This document shows positions 34,437 to 41,834 of a stretch of DNA of 64,000 nucleotides, in pieces. The position numbers and the translations under genes are program-made. Where the stretch lies: NCBI RefSeq assembly GCF_001905125.1, contig NZ_LWLE01000012.1, positions 128,759 through 192,758 on the forward strand, read 5' to 3'. Each line of letters starts with the position of its first letter. Within the stretch, counting starts at the first letter, position 1. The stretch comes from Streptomyces sp. TSRI0281 (lineage in GTDB: Bacteria; Actinomycetota; Actinomycetes; Streptomycetales; Streptomycetaceae). Under the pieces are notes generated by a model. The model searched no databases. It had not been told where the DNA came from and was given only the letters and a program-made list of their open reading frames with translations.

Positions 34437-35728
34437 GCAAGGCCCCGGCGGTGCCGCGCTTCAGCCAGGTGTTCGTCATCCGCGAGTTCCGCATGCTGTG
34501 GCTGGCACAGCTGATCTCGGTGGGCGGCAACCAGCTCGCCCGGGTGGCGCTGGCCGTGCTCGTGTTCGACAGGAGCGCATCGGCGGGGCTGGCAGCACTG
34601 ACCTACGCCCTGACCCTGCTGCCGGAACTGGTCGGCGGTCCGATGCTCTCCTGGCTGGCGGACCGCTGCCCACGGCGCGGGCTGATGGTGGTGTGCGACC
34701 TGGTCCGAACGGGCTTGGTCGCCGTCATGGCCGTGCCCGGCATGCCACTGTGGCTGCTGTGCGCACTGGTCGTCGCCGTGCAGTTGGTCCAGTCGCCGCA
34801 CATGGCGGCCCGAGCGGCGCTGCTCCCGACGATCGCGCTCGGTGAGCGCTATCTGGCCGCGTCGGCGGTCGTCAACCTGACCGCTCAGCTCGGCCAGCTC
34901 GCCGGGTTCGCGGCGGGGGGCGCGGTGGTCGCTGCGCTGGGCCCCTCGCAGGCGCTCCTGGTCAACGCCGCTACGTTCATGCTCTCGGCGGCGCTCACCC
35001 GGTTCGGCCTCGCGCGGCGCCCGAGGCCGAGGCCGAGCGGCCCCGCGCCGGCCGGCGCCCGGTGGAGTGTGATCACCGGTGGTGCCGGCCTGGTCCGGGC
35101 CGACCGCCGATTGCGCCTGCTGGTGGCGTTCGGCGCCGTGTCGGGCTTCTACGCCTGCAAGGAAGGCCTGGCCACCCCCTACGCGGAGGCCTTGGGGGAG
35201 GGACCGGCCGGGGCGGGGTTCCTCCTCGCGGCAAGTCCGGCCGGCGCGGTGGTCGGCATGCTCGTCATCACCCGATGGGTGAAGCCGGACCGTGCTCTCA
35301 AGCTGCTCGGGCCGCTGGCCATGGCCTCGTGCGCGGTGCTGATGCTCACCCCGGTGTCCTCGGGCATCGCCGTGACCTGCGTGCTGTGGGCGGCGTCCGG
35401 GCTGTTCTCGGCGTTCCAGCTCCCCGCGAACGCCGAGTACAGCCTCTCGGTCCCCGACTCCGAGCGCGGCAAGGCGTTCGGCCTGGCCTCCGCCGCTGTC
35501 CGGGTGGCCCAGGGAGCCGGCATCTCGATGGCCGGTCTCGCCACCGCCGTCGCCCCGGTGCCCCACGTCATCGCGGCGTTCGGTGCCGTCGGCGCGGCGG
35601 CCTCCGGACTTCTGGCGATCCGCTGGTCCAGGATGCCGCCCCGCGTCGCCGACTCCACGGGCGAACCCGTACGGACACCGAACCACCTGACTTCACGTCC
35701 CACTGACTTATCCAAGGACCTCGAATGA
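34433..35728 (+). CDS. MFS exporter
   Basis: A 431-residue major-facilitator protein with about 11-12 membrane helices (for example MLWLAQLISVGGNQLARVAL at the start, PLAMASCAVLMLTPVSSGIAV near residue 295). The loop 2-3 region WLADRCPRRGLMVVCDLVRT matches the MFS_3/enterobactin-exporter-like group. It lies within the coupled operon (GTG 34433 overlapping the ATP-grasp stop; its stop overlaps the permease start), so it probably exports the operon's product or gives self-resistance. Confidence 0.88.
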   Translation: MSKAPAVPRFSQVFVIREFRMLWLAQLISVGGNQLARVALAVLVFDRSASAGLAALTYALTLLPELVGGPMLSWLADRCPRRGLMVVCDLVRTGLVAVMAVPGMPLWLLCALVVAVQLVQSPHMAARAALLPTIALGERYLAASAVVNLTAQLGQLAGFAAGGAVVAALGPSQALLVNAATFMLSAALTRFGLARRPRPRPSGPAPAGARWSVITGGAGLVRADRRLRLLVAFGAVSGFYACKEGLATPYAEALGEGPAGAGFLLAASPAGAVVGMLVITRWVKPDRALKLLGPLAMASCAVLMLTPVSSGIAVTCVLWAASGLFSAFQLPANAEYSLSVPDSERGKAFGLASAAVRVAQGAGISMAGLATAVAPVPHVIAAFGAVGAAASGLLAIRWSRMPPRVADSTGEPVRTPNHLTSRPTDLSKDLE

Positions 35729-37092
35729 CCACTACCGCACCGACGAACACCGAGCCACCGAAGGAACAGCTGCGCAGCACCCTGCGTTCGCACCACCTCA
35801 CCATGCTCGCGATGGGCGGAGTGATCGGGTCCGGCCTGTTCGTCGGTTCCGGCGCCGGCATCAGCGTGGCGGGACCGGGGATCGTGCTGTCCTACGTGGC
35901 CGCCGGTGCGCTCACCCTGCTGGTGATGCGCATGATGGCCGAGATGGCCGCGGCGTACCCCTCCAGCGGTTCCTTCTCCGTGCACGCGGAGCGTGCCTTC
36001 GGCGCGTGGGCCGGGTTCACCATCGGCTGGATGTACTGGCTGACTCTGGTCGTGGTGCTCGCACTCGAATCGACCGCGGCCGCCGTCATCGTCCACAGCT
36101 GGCTGCCGGCCGTCCCCCAGTGGCTGCTGGTGCTGCTCTTCATGGCGGTCTTCACCGCGATCAACCTCACCGAGGTCGCGAACTTCGGCGAGTTCGAGTT
36201 CTGGTTCGCCCTGATCAAGGTCGCGGCGATCGTGGGATTCCTCCTGATCGGCGTGCTGGCGATCGTCGGCGTGCTCCCCGGCGGGGACTCCGGTGCGCTC
36301 AGCGGCGACCTGCTGCCCCATGGCTGGGCCGGAGTGGCGGCGGGACTCACCATCGCCGTCCCGGCTTTCGGCGGCCTGGAGATCGTCACCATCGCAGCCG
36401 CGGAGTCCGACGACCCCGCCCGCGCCACCGGCCGGGCCGTCCGCAGCGCAGTCTGGCGCATCGCGATCTTCTACATCGGCTCGATGGTGGTCATCGTCAG
36501 CCTGCTGCCCTGGTCCGACGAGTTCCTCGGCGTCGGCCCGTTCGCCGCCGTCCTCGACCACATCGGCGTGCCCGCCGCGGCGAAGATCATTCAACTCATC
36601 GTCCTGATCGCCCTGCTGTCCGCGCTCAACGCCAACACCTACGCCGCCGCACGGATGGCCTTCTCCCTGGCCCGCCGCGGCCAGGCACCCGCCCTGCTGG
36701 CCCGGCTCAGCCGGACCGGAGTCCCCTATCCGGCCGTGCTCGCCTCCGCCGCTTTCGGATTCGTCGGGGTCGTCCTCAACCTGCTGTGGCCGCGCACGGT
36801 CTTCCTCCACCTGCTCAATGCGATCGGGGCCGTGCTCCTGCTGGTGTGGATCCTGGTCGCCTGCTCCCAACTCCGCCTCCGCCCGCGCCTGCCGGCGGCC
36901 TCGCCGGTGCGGATGTGGGGACACCCGTACCTGAGCTGGGCCGCCCTCACCGTCATGGTCGCGCTGCTCGGGCTCATGGCCGTGAGGCCCGACACCCGGG
37001 TCCAGCTGATCAGCTCGGCCGTGCTCGCCGCGATCGTCCTCACCGTCGGACTGATCCGCGGTCGCCGCACAATCGCGGCGACCGAAAAGTAG
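35725..37092 (+). CDS. APC-family amino-acid permease
   Basis: A 455-residue permease with 12 predicted helices. The first helix carries the substrate-contact motif MGGVIGSGLFVGSGAGISVAG typical of amino-acid permeases of the AnsP/GabP/AroP group, followed by GPGIVLSYVAAG and the conserved EMAAAYPSSGSFSVHA. Later PAFGGLEIVTIAAAESDDP matches the TM6 region of the family. It may import the amino acid used by the ligases in this operon or move the product. It is coupled by ATGA to the exporter gene and followed after 10 bp by the next ligase. Confidence 0.9.
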   Translation: MTTTAPTNTEPPKEQLRSTLRSHHLTMLAMGGVIGSGLFVGSGAGISVAGPGIVLSYVAAGALTLLVMRMMAEMAAAYPSSGSFSVHAERAFGAWAGFTIGWMYWLTLVVVLALESTAAAVIVHSWLPAVPQWLLVLLFMAVFTAINLTEVANFGEFEFWFALIKVAAIVGFLLIGVLAIVGVLPGGDSGALSGDLLPHGWAGVAAGLTIAVPAFGGLEIVTIAAAESDDPARATGRAVRSAVWRIAIFYIGSMVVIVSLLPWSDEFLGVGPFAAVLDHIGVPAAAKIIQLIVLIALLSALNANTYAAARMAFSLARRGQAPALLARLSRTGVPYPAVLASAAFGFVGVVLNLLWPRTVFLHLLNAIGAVLLLVWILVACSQLRLRPRLPAASPVRMWGHPYLSWAALTVMVALLGLMAVRPDTRVQLISSAVLAAIVLTVGLIRGRRTIAATEK

Positions 37093-37102
37093 AGAGAGAG
37101 CC

Positions 37103-38482
37103 ATGGACCGCATCTCGCTGACCCGCGAATATCTCGCCGAGCTGGCCGAGGAAGGGCGCGCCGGCCACTCCTGGCCGGGAGGCCGGGCCGGTTCGGAACT
37201 GCTCGACGGGATGTACGAAGGGAGGTATCTGTCCCGGCCGCTGTTCCTCGGCCACGCCGACCGTGTGCGGATACACAGCGACCTGGAGAACCTGCGCACC
37301 GCCCTGGCGGCCCTTCCCGATCTGCTCTTCGGCGGCGATTTCGGGGCGTTCGCCCGTGCGGTCGGACTGACCGACGTCCAGATCTCCGCCGTGATGCGTG
37401 GCCGCGGGATGGCGATGAGCCGTCAGACCCGGGCCGACCTGTACGTCGACGACACAGGCTTCAAACTGCTGGAACTCAACATCGGCAGTGCCGTTGCCGG
37501 CATGGACAACGCCGACATGTGCCGGGAGTTGCTCACACACCCGCCCCTCGCGGCCTTCGCCGAGCGCCACAGGCTCGGCTTCGTGGACTCGCTGCGGGAA
37601 CAGGTCAACAACATCATCGTGGAGAGCGGATTCCGACACGGCGACCGTCCCGTGGTCGCCCTGGCCGACTGGCCGGACGGCTACGAGCGGATGCTCCCGT
37701 ACATGAAGGCGCTCTGCGAGCGTTGGGGCGGGTACGGGCTCGATGCGCACCCCTGCCACGTCGGGCAGTTGGAGGCGAGGGACGGCAGGGTCTGGCTCGG
37801 GGACAAGCCCGTGGACATCGTGTTCCGGGTGTTCCTGATCGGCGATCTGCTGGAGTCCGCGGAGGCACTGCGCCTGGTGGACCCGATCCTCGATGCGGCC
37901 GAGCGCGGCGAGGTCCGGATATTCACGCCGCTGGACTCGGCCGTGTATGCCAGTAAGGGTGCGCTCGCCCTGCTCTCCGACGAGTGCAATCGGGGACTGT
38001 TCGGCAAGGACGTGCTCGCCAGCCTCGATCGCATCCTGCCGTGGACGCGCATGGTCCGCCCGGGGACGGTCACCCTGGAGAGCGGCGACCGCGTCGATCT
38101 CGTCGATTACGCGCTGGCCCACCGGCAGGAACTGGTCCTCAAGCCCACCTCGCTGGCCGGCGGCAACGGAGTGTTGCCCGGCTGGACGGAGGGACTGACG
38201 GCGCAGCAGTGGAGTGAGCGGATCCTCGCCGCGCTCGACGGTCCGTACGTCATCCAGCGACGGGTCCGGCCGACGGTCGAACTCTTCCCCGACGACCAGG
38301 GCGAACTCCATCCCTGGACACCCCTCTGGGGGGTCTTCACCGTGGTGAACGGCCACGGCGGTGCCTTTATCCGTGCCACCCCCGCCACCTCCGGAGGCCT
38401 CGTCGTCAACCTCGCCACCGGGGCCTACGGGGGCGCCGTGCTCCACGAACTGCCGCCGCACGGGCAGGCCATCGACGTGTGA
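37103..38482 (+). CDS. Circularly permuted ATP-grasp-like protein (putative ligase)
   Basis: A 459-residue protein resembling glutathionylspermidine-synthase-like / circularly permuted ATP-grasp ligases. Visible: YVDDTGFKLLELNIGSAVAGMDN (conserved Glu-x-Asn), VDIVFRVFLIGDLLES, IFTPLDSAVYASKGALALLSD, then LVLKPTSLAGGNGVLPG (nucleotide-binding Lys and glycine loop about residues 348-364) and YVIQRRVRPTVEL. With the classical ATP-grasp at 33132 this gives two amide-forming ligases in one operon, enough for a tripeptide or a dipeptide with an amide cap. Start ATG follows AGAGAGAG. The substrate is unknown. Confidence 0.72.
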   Translation: MDRISLTREYLAELAEEGRAGHSWPGGRAGSELLDGMYEGRYLSRPLFLGHADRVRIHSDLENLRTALAALPDLLFGGDFGAFARAVGLTDVQISAVMRGRGMAMSRQTRADLYVDDTGFKLLELNIGSAVAGMDNADMCRELLTHPPLAAFAERHRLGFVDSLREQVNNIIVESGFRHGDRPVVALADWPDGYERMLPYMKALCERWGGYGLDAHPCHVGQLEARDGRVWLGDKPVDIVFRVFLIGDLLESAEALRLVDPILDAAERGEVRIFTPLDSAVYASKGALALLSDECNRGLFGKDVLASLDRILPWTRMVRPGTVTLESGDRVDLVDYALAHRQELVLKPTSLAGGNGVLPGWTEGLTAQQWSERILAALDGPYVIQRRVRPTVELFPDDQGELHPWTPLWGVFTVVNGHGGAFIRATPATSGGLVVNLATGAYGGAVLHELPPHGQAIDV

Positions 38483-38493
38483 GGAGCTCCGAC

Positions 38494-38758
38494 ATGCACG
38501 AACTCGCCCTCAACGAGCACCCCTTGCCACCCCTGGGAACGGGCGCACATCCGCACCCAAGTCTTTCCGGGTGAGGGCGTACGGCCGACCATCGGCGACC
38601 GCGGGGACAACGACGCCGTCCTCGATGCCCTGCGCGACTGCTCCCCGTCCTCGACCGTGCAGCGGGAGAACAGGGACGGCTATTCGGAGGGCGGTTCGCT
38701 ATCGAGCGGGCAACGAGAAAGGAATGCCGGCTCCTGGCGAACGAGTGGGGCTCGTTGA
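38494..38758 (+). pseudogene. Frameshifted remnant after the SARP operon
   Basis: ATG 38494, 11 bp after the previous stop, reads MHELALNEHPL and would end after 26 codons. From 38528 a second frame reads like protein (HPWERAHIRTQVFPGEGV, IGDRGDNDAVLDALRD) to a stop at 38756-38758. Joining them needs a one-base shift near 38520. Together they look like a short coupled gene of about 88 codons with a frameshift. No family is recognised; a sequencing error is also possible. Confidence 0.4.
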
Positions 38759-39106
38759 AGTAATCCGATCAACGCGCCGGGACGGCCCCCCAGTTCCTGA
38801 GCGCTGTCCCGGTGTGCGGCGGCCCCGGTGGCCTCATCAAGATCAAAATGGACCAAGACGCACGGAATCGATATCAACCGGCGCATGACGGCAGGCAAAG
38901 ATTGCAGAGGGTGACCGAATCCCCTCAACGCCTCCCAACGGCACCGGATCGCGACTCCAAAGAGCGTTGCCGCTGAGCCAATCCGCTACTAAGATCCGTA
39001 CGGACGCCGCCGGTCAACCATTGGCAATCGATCGGAAAGGAACTCGGCGTTCTCCAATCGGCATGGCGCTAAAGTCGAACGGCGCCACGAAATCGAGGGG
39101 TACCGT
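38759..39106. other. Intergenic region between the two biosynthetic operons
   Basis: About 350 bp of lower GC than its surroundings, without an open frame that looks coding. It contains the promoter listed at 38967-38995 and an untranslated leader of about 100 nt before MbtH. Confidence 0.5.
38967..38995 (+). promoter_or_regulatory. Promoter of the MbtH/LmbU/NRPS operon
   Basis: TTGCCG (38967-38972) and TAAGAT (38990-38995) are spaced 17 bp apart, a good HrdB-type promoter. It precedes the MbtH start by about 110 bp. Confidence 0.55.
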
Positions 39107-39316
39107 ATGGCCAATCCGTTCGAGGACGCCGACTCCACCTACATGGTCCTCGTGAATTCGGAGGGACAGCACTCGCTCTGGCCCGTTGCCATCGACGTGC
39201 CGACCGGCTGGGAGATCGTGCTTCCCGAGTCGAGCAGGGACGCATGTCTTTCCTATGTGGATGAGCAATGGACCGACATGCGCCCGAAGAGCCTCATAGA
39301 GGCCATGACTCGCTGA
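39107..39316 (+). CDS. MbtH-like protein
   Basis: A 69-residue chaperone of NRPS adenylation domains. All family landmarks are present: NPFED near the start, the SLWP motif in HSLWPVAIDVPTGWE, then CLSYVDEQWTDMRPKSL with the conserved Trp residues that contact the A domain. GAGGGG precedes ATG 39107. Its place at the head of the NRPS operon implies that one or more of the four A domains here need it for activity. Confidence 0.97.
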   Translation: MANPFEDADSTYMVLVNSEGQHSLWPVAIDVPTGWEIVLPESSRDACLSYVDEQWTDMRPKSLIEAMTR

Positions 39317-39354
39317 CCACGAGAACAAAGGATCCTCCTGAGAAGAATCCTCCG

Positions 39355-39981
39355 ATGCAGGAACGATACGGCGAACAAGATCCTCACCTCCGCCCCCCGG
39401 ACATCGTGGGCATCACCGACCAGATCATCCGGACGGACGGCGTAACGGCGGACCGGCTCGGCCTGCGACTCTGCGACGACCTGTCCTTCGACGCATGGCA
39501 CTCGGTGGGCCACCGGATCATCGACGTCAGCGAGTCGTCGGCGTGGTGGATCGGGGACTGGATCATCTTCGGTCAGCAGTGCTACCGCACCCGCTACCGT
39601 GACGCAATCGCGGGTACACAGCTCGACTATCAGACCCTGCGTAACTATGCCTGGGTGGCTCGGAAGTTCGACATTGCGCGACGCCGTGCGGAGCTGACGT
39701 TCCAGCACCATATGGAAGTGGCCGCACTTCCACCCGTGGAGCAGGATCACTGGCTGGACTTCGCCATCAAGTTCGGGTGGTCAAGAAATGAACTCAGGAA
39801 GCAGATAAAGGCGGCCGGTGAATCACCGGAAGGTACGGAATCACAGCCGGATCCCGAGGCGTATCAGCTGCGCCTCGTCTTGAGCCAGGACCGAATTCGT
39901 CGCTGGCGGGCAGCAGCCCGACGGCAGAACTTAGACCTGGCCGACTGGATCGCGAATGCCGTCGACAAAGCGGCATCCTAG
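39355..39981 (+). CDS. LmbU-family pathway regulator with a TTA codon
   Basis: A 208-residue member of the LmbU/NovE family of specialised-metabolism regulators. The diagnostic core is SSAWWIGDWIIFGQQCYRTR, LDYQTLRNYAWVARKFDIAR and FQHHMEVAALPPVEQDHWL; LmbU itself activates lincomycin genes through an unusual DNA-binding domain. A TTA leucine codon at 39931-39933 (in NLDLADW) ties its translation to the bldA tRNA. ATG 39355 is preferred over the formal upstream ATG 39268, which overlaps MbtH. It probably activates the NRPS genes around it. Confidence 0.9.
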   Translation: MQERYGEQDPHLRPPDIVGITDQIIRTDGVTADRLGLRLCDDLSFDAWHSVGHRIIDVSESSAWWIGDWIIFGQQCYRTRYRDAIAGTQLDYQTLRNYAWVARKFDIARRRAELTFQHHMEVAALPPVEQDHWLDFAIKFGWSRNELRKQIKAAGESPEGTESQPDPEAYQLRLVLSQDRIRRWRAAARRQNLDLADWIANAVDKAAS

Positions 39982-40026
39982 ACGCATGATCCGTCGCCGC
40001 TTCCGCTACATGAGAGGCCAGCGCAG

Positions 40027-40491
40027 GTGCGCTCAGAGCTCGACGCCAAGGCAGTCGTGTGTTCCATTTCGTCGGATGCACACACCTGGAATCTCGTCTA
40101 CTTGCAATTGCTTCTCGAAGACTTGGGATTCGACGTACGAAACCTGGGAGCATGCACCGAAGTCGCCGACCTCATGAAGCTCTGCCGCACCGAGCCGCCG
40201 GTACTCGTCGTGCTCAGTACGGTCAACGGCCACGGTCACATCGAGGGTCCCGCGTACGCGGGGGCGGTCCGCTCACTGCCCGGCTGCCGTGACACCAAAG
40301 TGGTGATCGGCGGAAAGCTGGGAATCGACGGGGCGGGCGACCAGTACACCGCCGCGCTCCTCGCCGCCGGGTTCGACGCGGTCTTCAGCCCCGGAGAAGC
40401 CGAACTGGCACGCTTCCGGGAGGATGTCGCGCCGCTCGCCCGCACCGGGACCCGCCATGCCCGGATACCGACCCCGACCGAGGTCACGTGA
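40027..40491 (+). CDS. Glutamate mutase (methylaspartate mutase) small B12-binding subunit
   Basis: A 154-residue cobalamin-binding subunit. The B12 motif reads SDAHTWNLVYLQLLLEDLGF, with Asp-x-His (His ligates cobalt) but Asn where DxHxxG has Gly, a variant I associate with natural-product copies. The VVLSTVNGHGH (SxL-like) and VVIGGKLG (GG) elements follow. Paired with the large subunit it converts L-glutamate to L-threo-3-methylaspartate. GTG 40027 is the start; the stop overlaps the GTG of the next gene, fitting equimolar subunits. Confidence 0.88.
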   Translation: MRSELDAKAVVCSISSDAHTWNLVYLQLLLEDLGFDVRNLGACTEVADLMKLCRTEPPVLVVLSTVNGHGHIEGPAYAGAVRSLPGCRDTKVVIGGKLGIDGAGDQYTAALLAAGFDAVFSPGEAELARFREDVAPLARTGTRHARIPTPTEVT

Positions 40492-41834
40492 ACAGCCCAC
40501 ACCTCGCGGTCAGTGTCTTCTCGCGGTACGTACGGGACTCGGCACGGGCCACCGGTGTTCCGGTCGTCCAGCCCCGCATGGGCTTCTCCGATCCCGAGGC
40601 GATGCGCCAGGGCCTGGCCGCCGTGAAGGCGGTGGGGTTCCCCGCCTGCGGCACCCTGACGCTGGACAGCTACACGAGGGTCGGCGACCACGGGGCAGCC
40701 CGCGCGGCATGCTCGGACGGCGTCCCGCTCAACGGCTATCCGATCGTGGCGCACGGGGCGCAGCGCACCCGGGCGGTACTGGCGGGTCTCGTCGGAGACG
40801 ACTTCCCGGTCCAGGTCCGGCACGGCTCCGCAGCACCCTTCGATCTCTTCGAGGTGATGCTCGCCGCGGGTGTGCGGGCGAGCGAGGGCGGTCCGGTCTC
40901 GTACTGCCTGCCGTACGGAAGGGTGCCACTGGCGACGGCCGTCGCCGAATGGCAGCGTGCCTGTGAACTCCTCGCGTCGGCCGGCGGCGTACATATGGAG
41001 ACGTTCGGCGGATGCATGCTCGGGCAGCTGTGCCCACCGAGCCTCCTCGTCGCCCTCTCGTTGCTGGAGGCGATGTTCTTCCAGCAGCACGGACTGCGCA
41101 GCCTGTCGCTCAGCTACGCCCAGCAGACGTCCTTGGAACAGGACGTCGAGGCGGTCCTCGCCCTGCGCAGTCTCGCCGCACAGTTCCTCCCCGGAGTCGA
41201 CTGGCACGTCGTCATCTACACCTACATGGGGGTGTACCCGCACGATCCCGCGAAGGCGGGCCACCTTCTGCGGGGCAGCGCCGAACTCGCGGTGCTGACC
41301 GGCACCGAGCGGCTCATCGTGAAGACCCCGGCCGAGCACTCCAGGATCCCGACCGTCGACGAGAACGTGAGCTCGTTACGTACCGCGGCGAACCACGCAC
41401 GGCAGGTGCGCGCGAACCTCGCCGCGCCGGCCGGACAGAGCCCCGCCTCCGCTCTCCGCTCCGAGGCCCTGGCCCTCATCGAGTCCGTGCTGTCGCTGGA
41501 CGACCGCATGGGCACGGCTCTGCTGCGGGCCTTTCGCACCGGACTGCTCGACGTGCCGTACTGCATCCACCCGGACAACCGGAATCGCTCGCGCAGCTTC
41601 CTCGACCCGGCCGGCCGGCTGCAATGGCGCAGCACCGGGAACATGGCGGTCCGCCCGCATCCCGGTGCGTCCACGGACACCGTCGCGGGGCGGCGCGCCG
41701 AGCAGTTCGAGCGACAGCTGTCCCACTGGAACCGCGCCGAGACCTCCTACAGCACTGCCTCCGCGCCGACACTCATCGACGGTTTGCCGACCTGCCCGAG
41801 CCAGGCTCGGAGCCGAACGGGAAAGTCCTCATGA
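40488..41834 (+). CDS. Glutamate mutase large (epsilon) subunit
   Basis: A 448-residue TIM-barrel catalytic subunit of methylaspartate mutase. Recognisable phrases: VVQPRMGFSDPEAM (start of barrel), GTLTLDSYTRVGD, LNGYPIVAHGAQRTR, VQVRHGSAAPFDLFEVML with the substrate-binding Arg-His, FGGCMLGQLCPPSLL, LSLSYAQQTSLEQDVEAV and TYMGVYP. It works with the B12 subunit just upstream (GTGA overlap). Its stop overlaps the ATG of the terminal NRPS, which links 3-methylaspartate supply directly to peptide assembly. Confidence 0.93.
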   Translation: MNSPHLAVSVFSRYVRDSARATGVPVVQPRMGFSDPEAMRQGLAAVKAVGFPACGTLTLDSYTRVGDHGAARAACSDGVPLNGYPIVAHGAQRTRAVLAGLVGDDFPVQVRHGSAAPFDLFEVMLAAGVRASEGGPVSYCLPYGRVPLATAVAEWQRACELLASAGGVHMETFGGCMLGQLCPPSLLVALSLLEAMFFQQHGLRSLSLSYAQQTSLEQDVEAVLALRSLAAQFLPGVDWHVVIYTYMGVYPHDPAKAGHLLRGSAELAVLTGTERLIVKTPAEHSRIPTVDENVSSLRTAANHARQVRANLAAPAGQSPASALRSEALALIESVLSLDDRMGTALLRAFRTGLLDVPYCIHPDNRNRSRSFLDPAGRLQWRSTGNMAVRPHPGASTDTVAGRRAEQFERQLSHWNRAETSYSTASAPTLIDGLPTCPSQARSRTGKSS

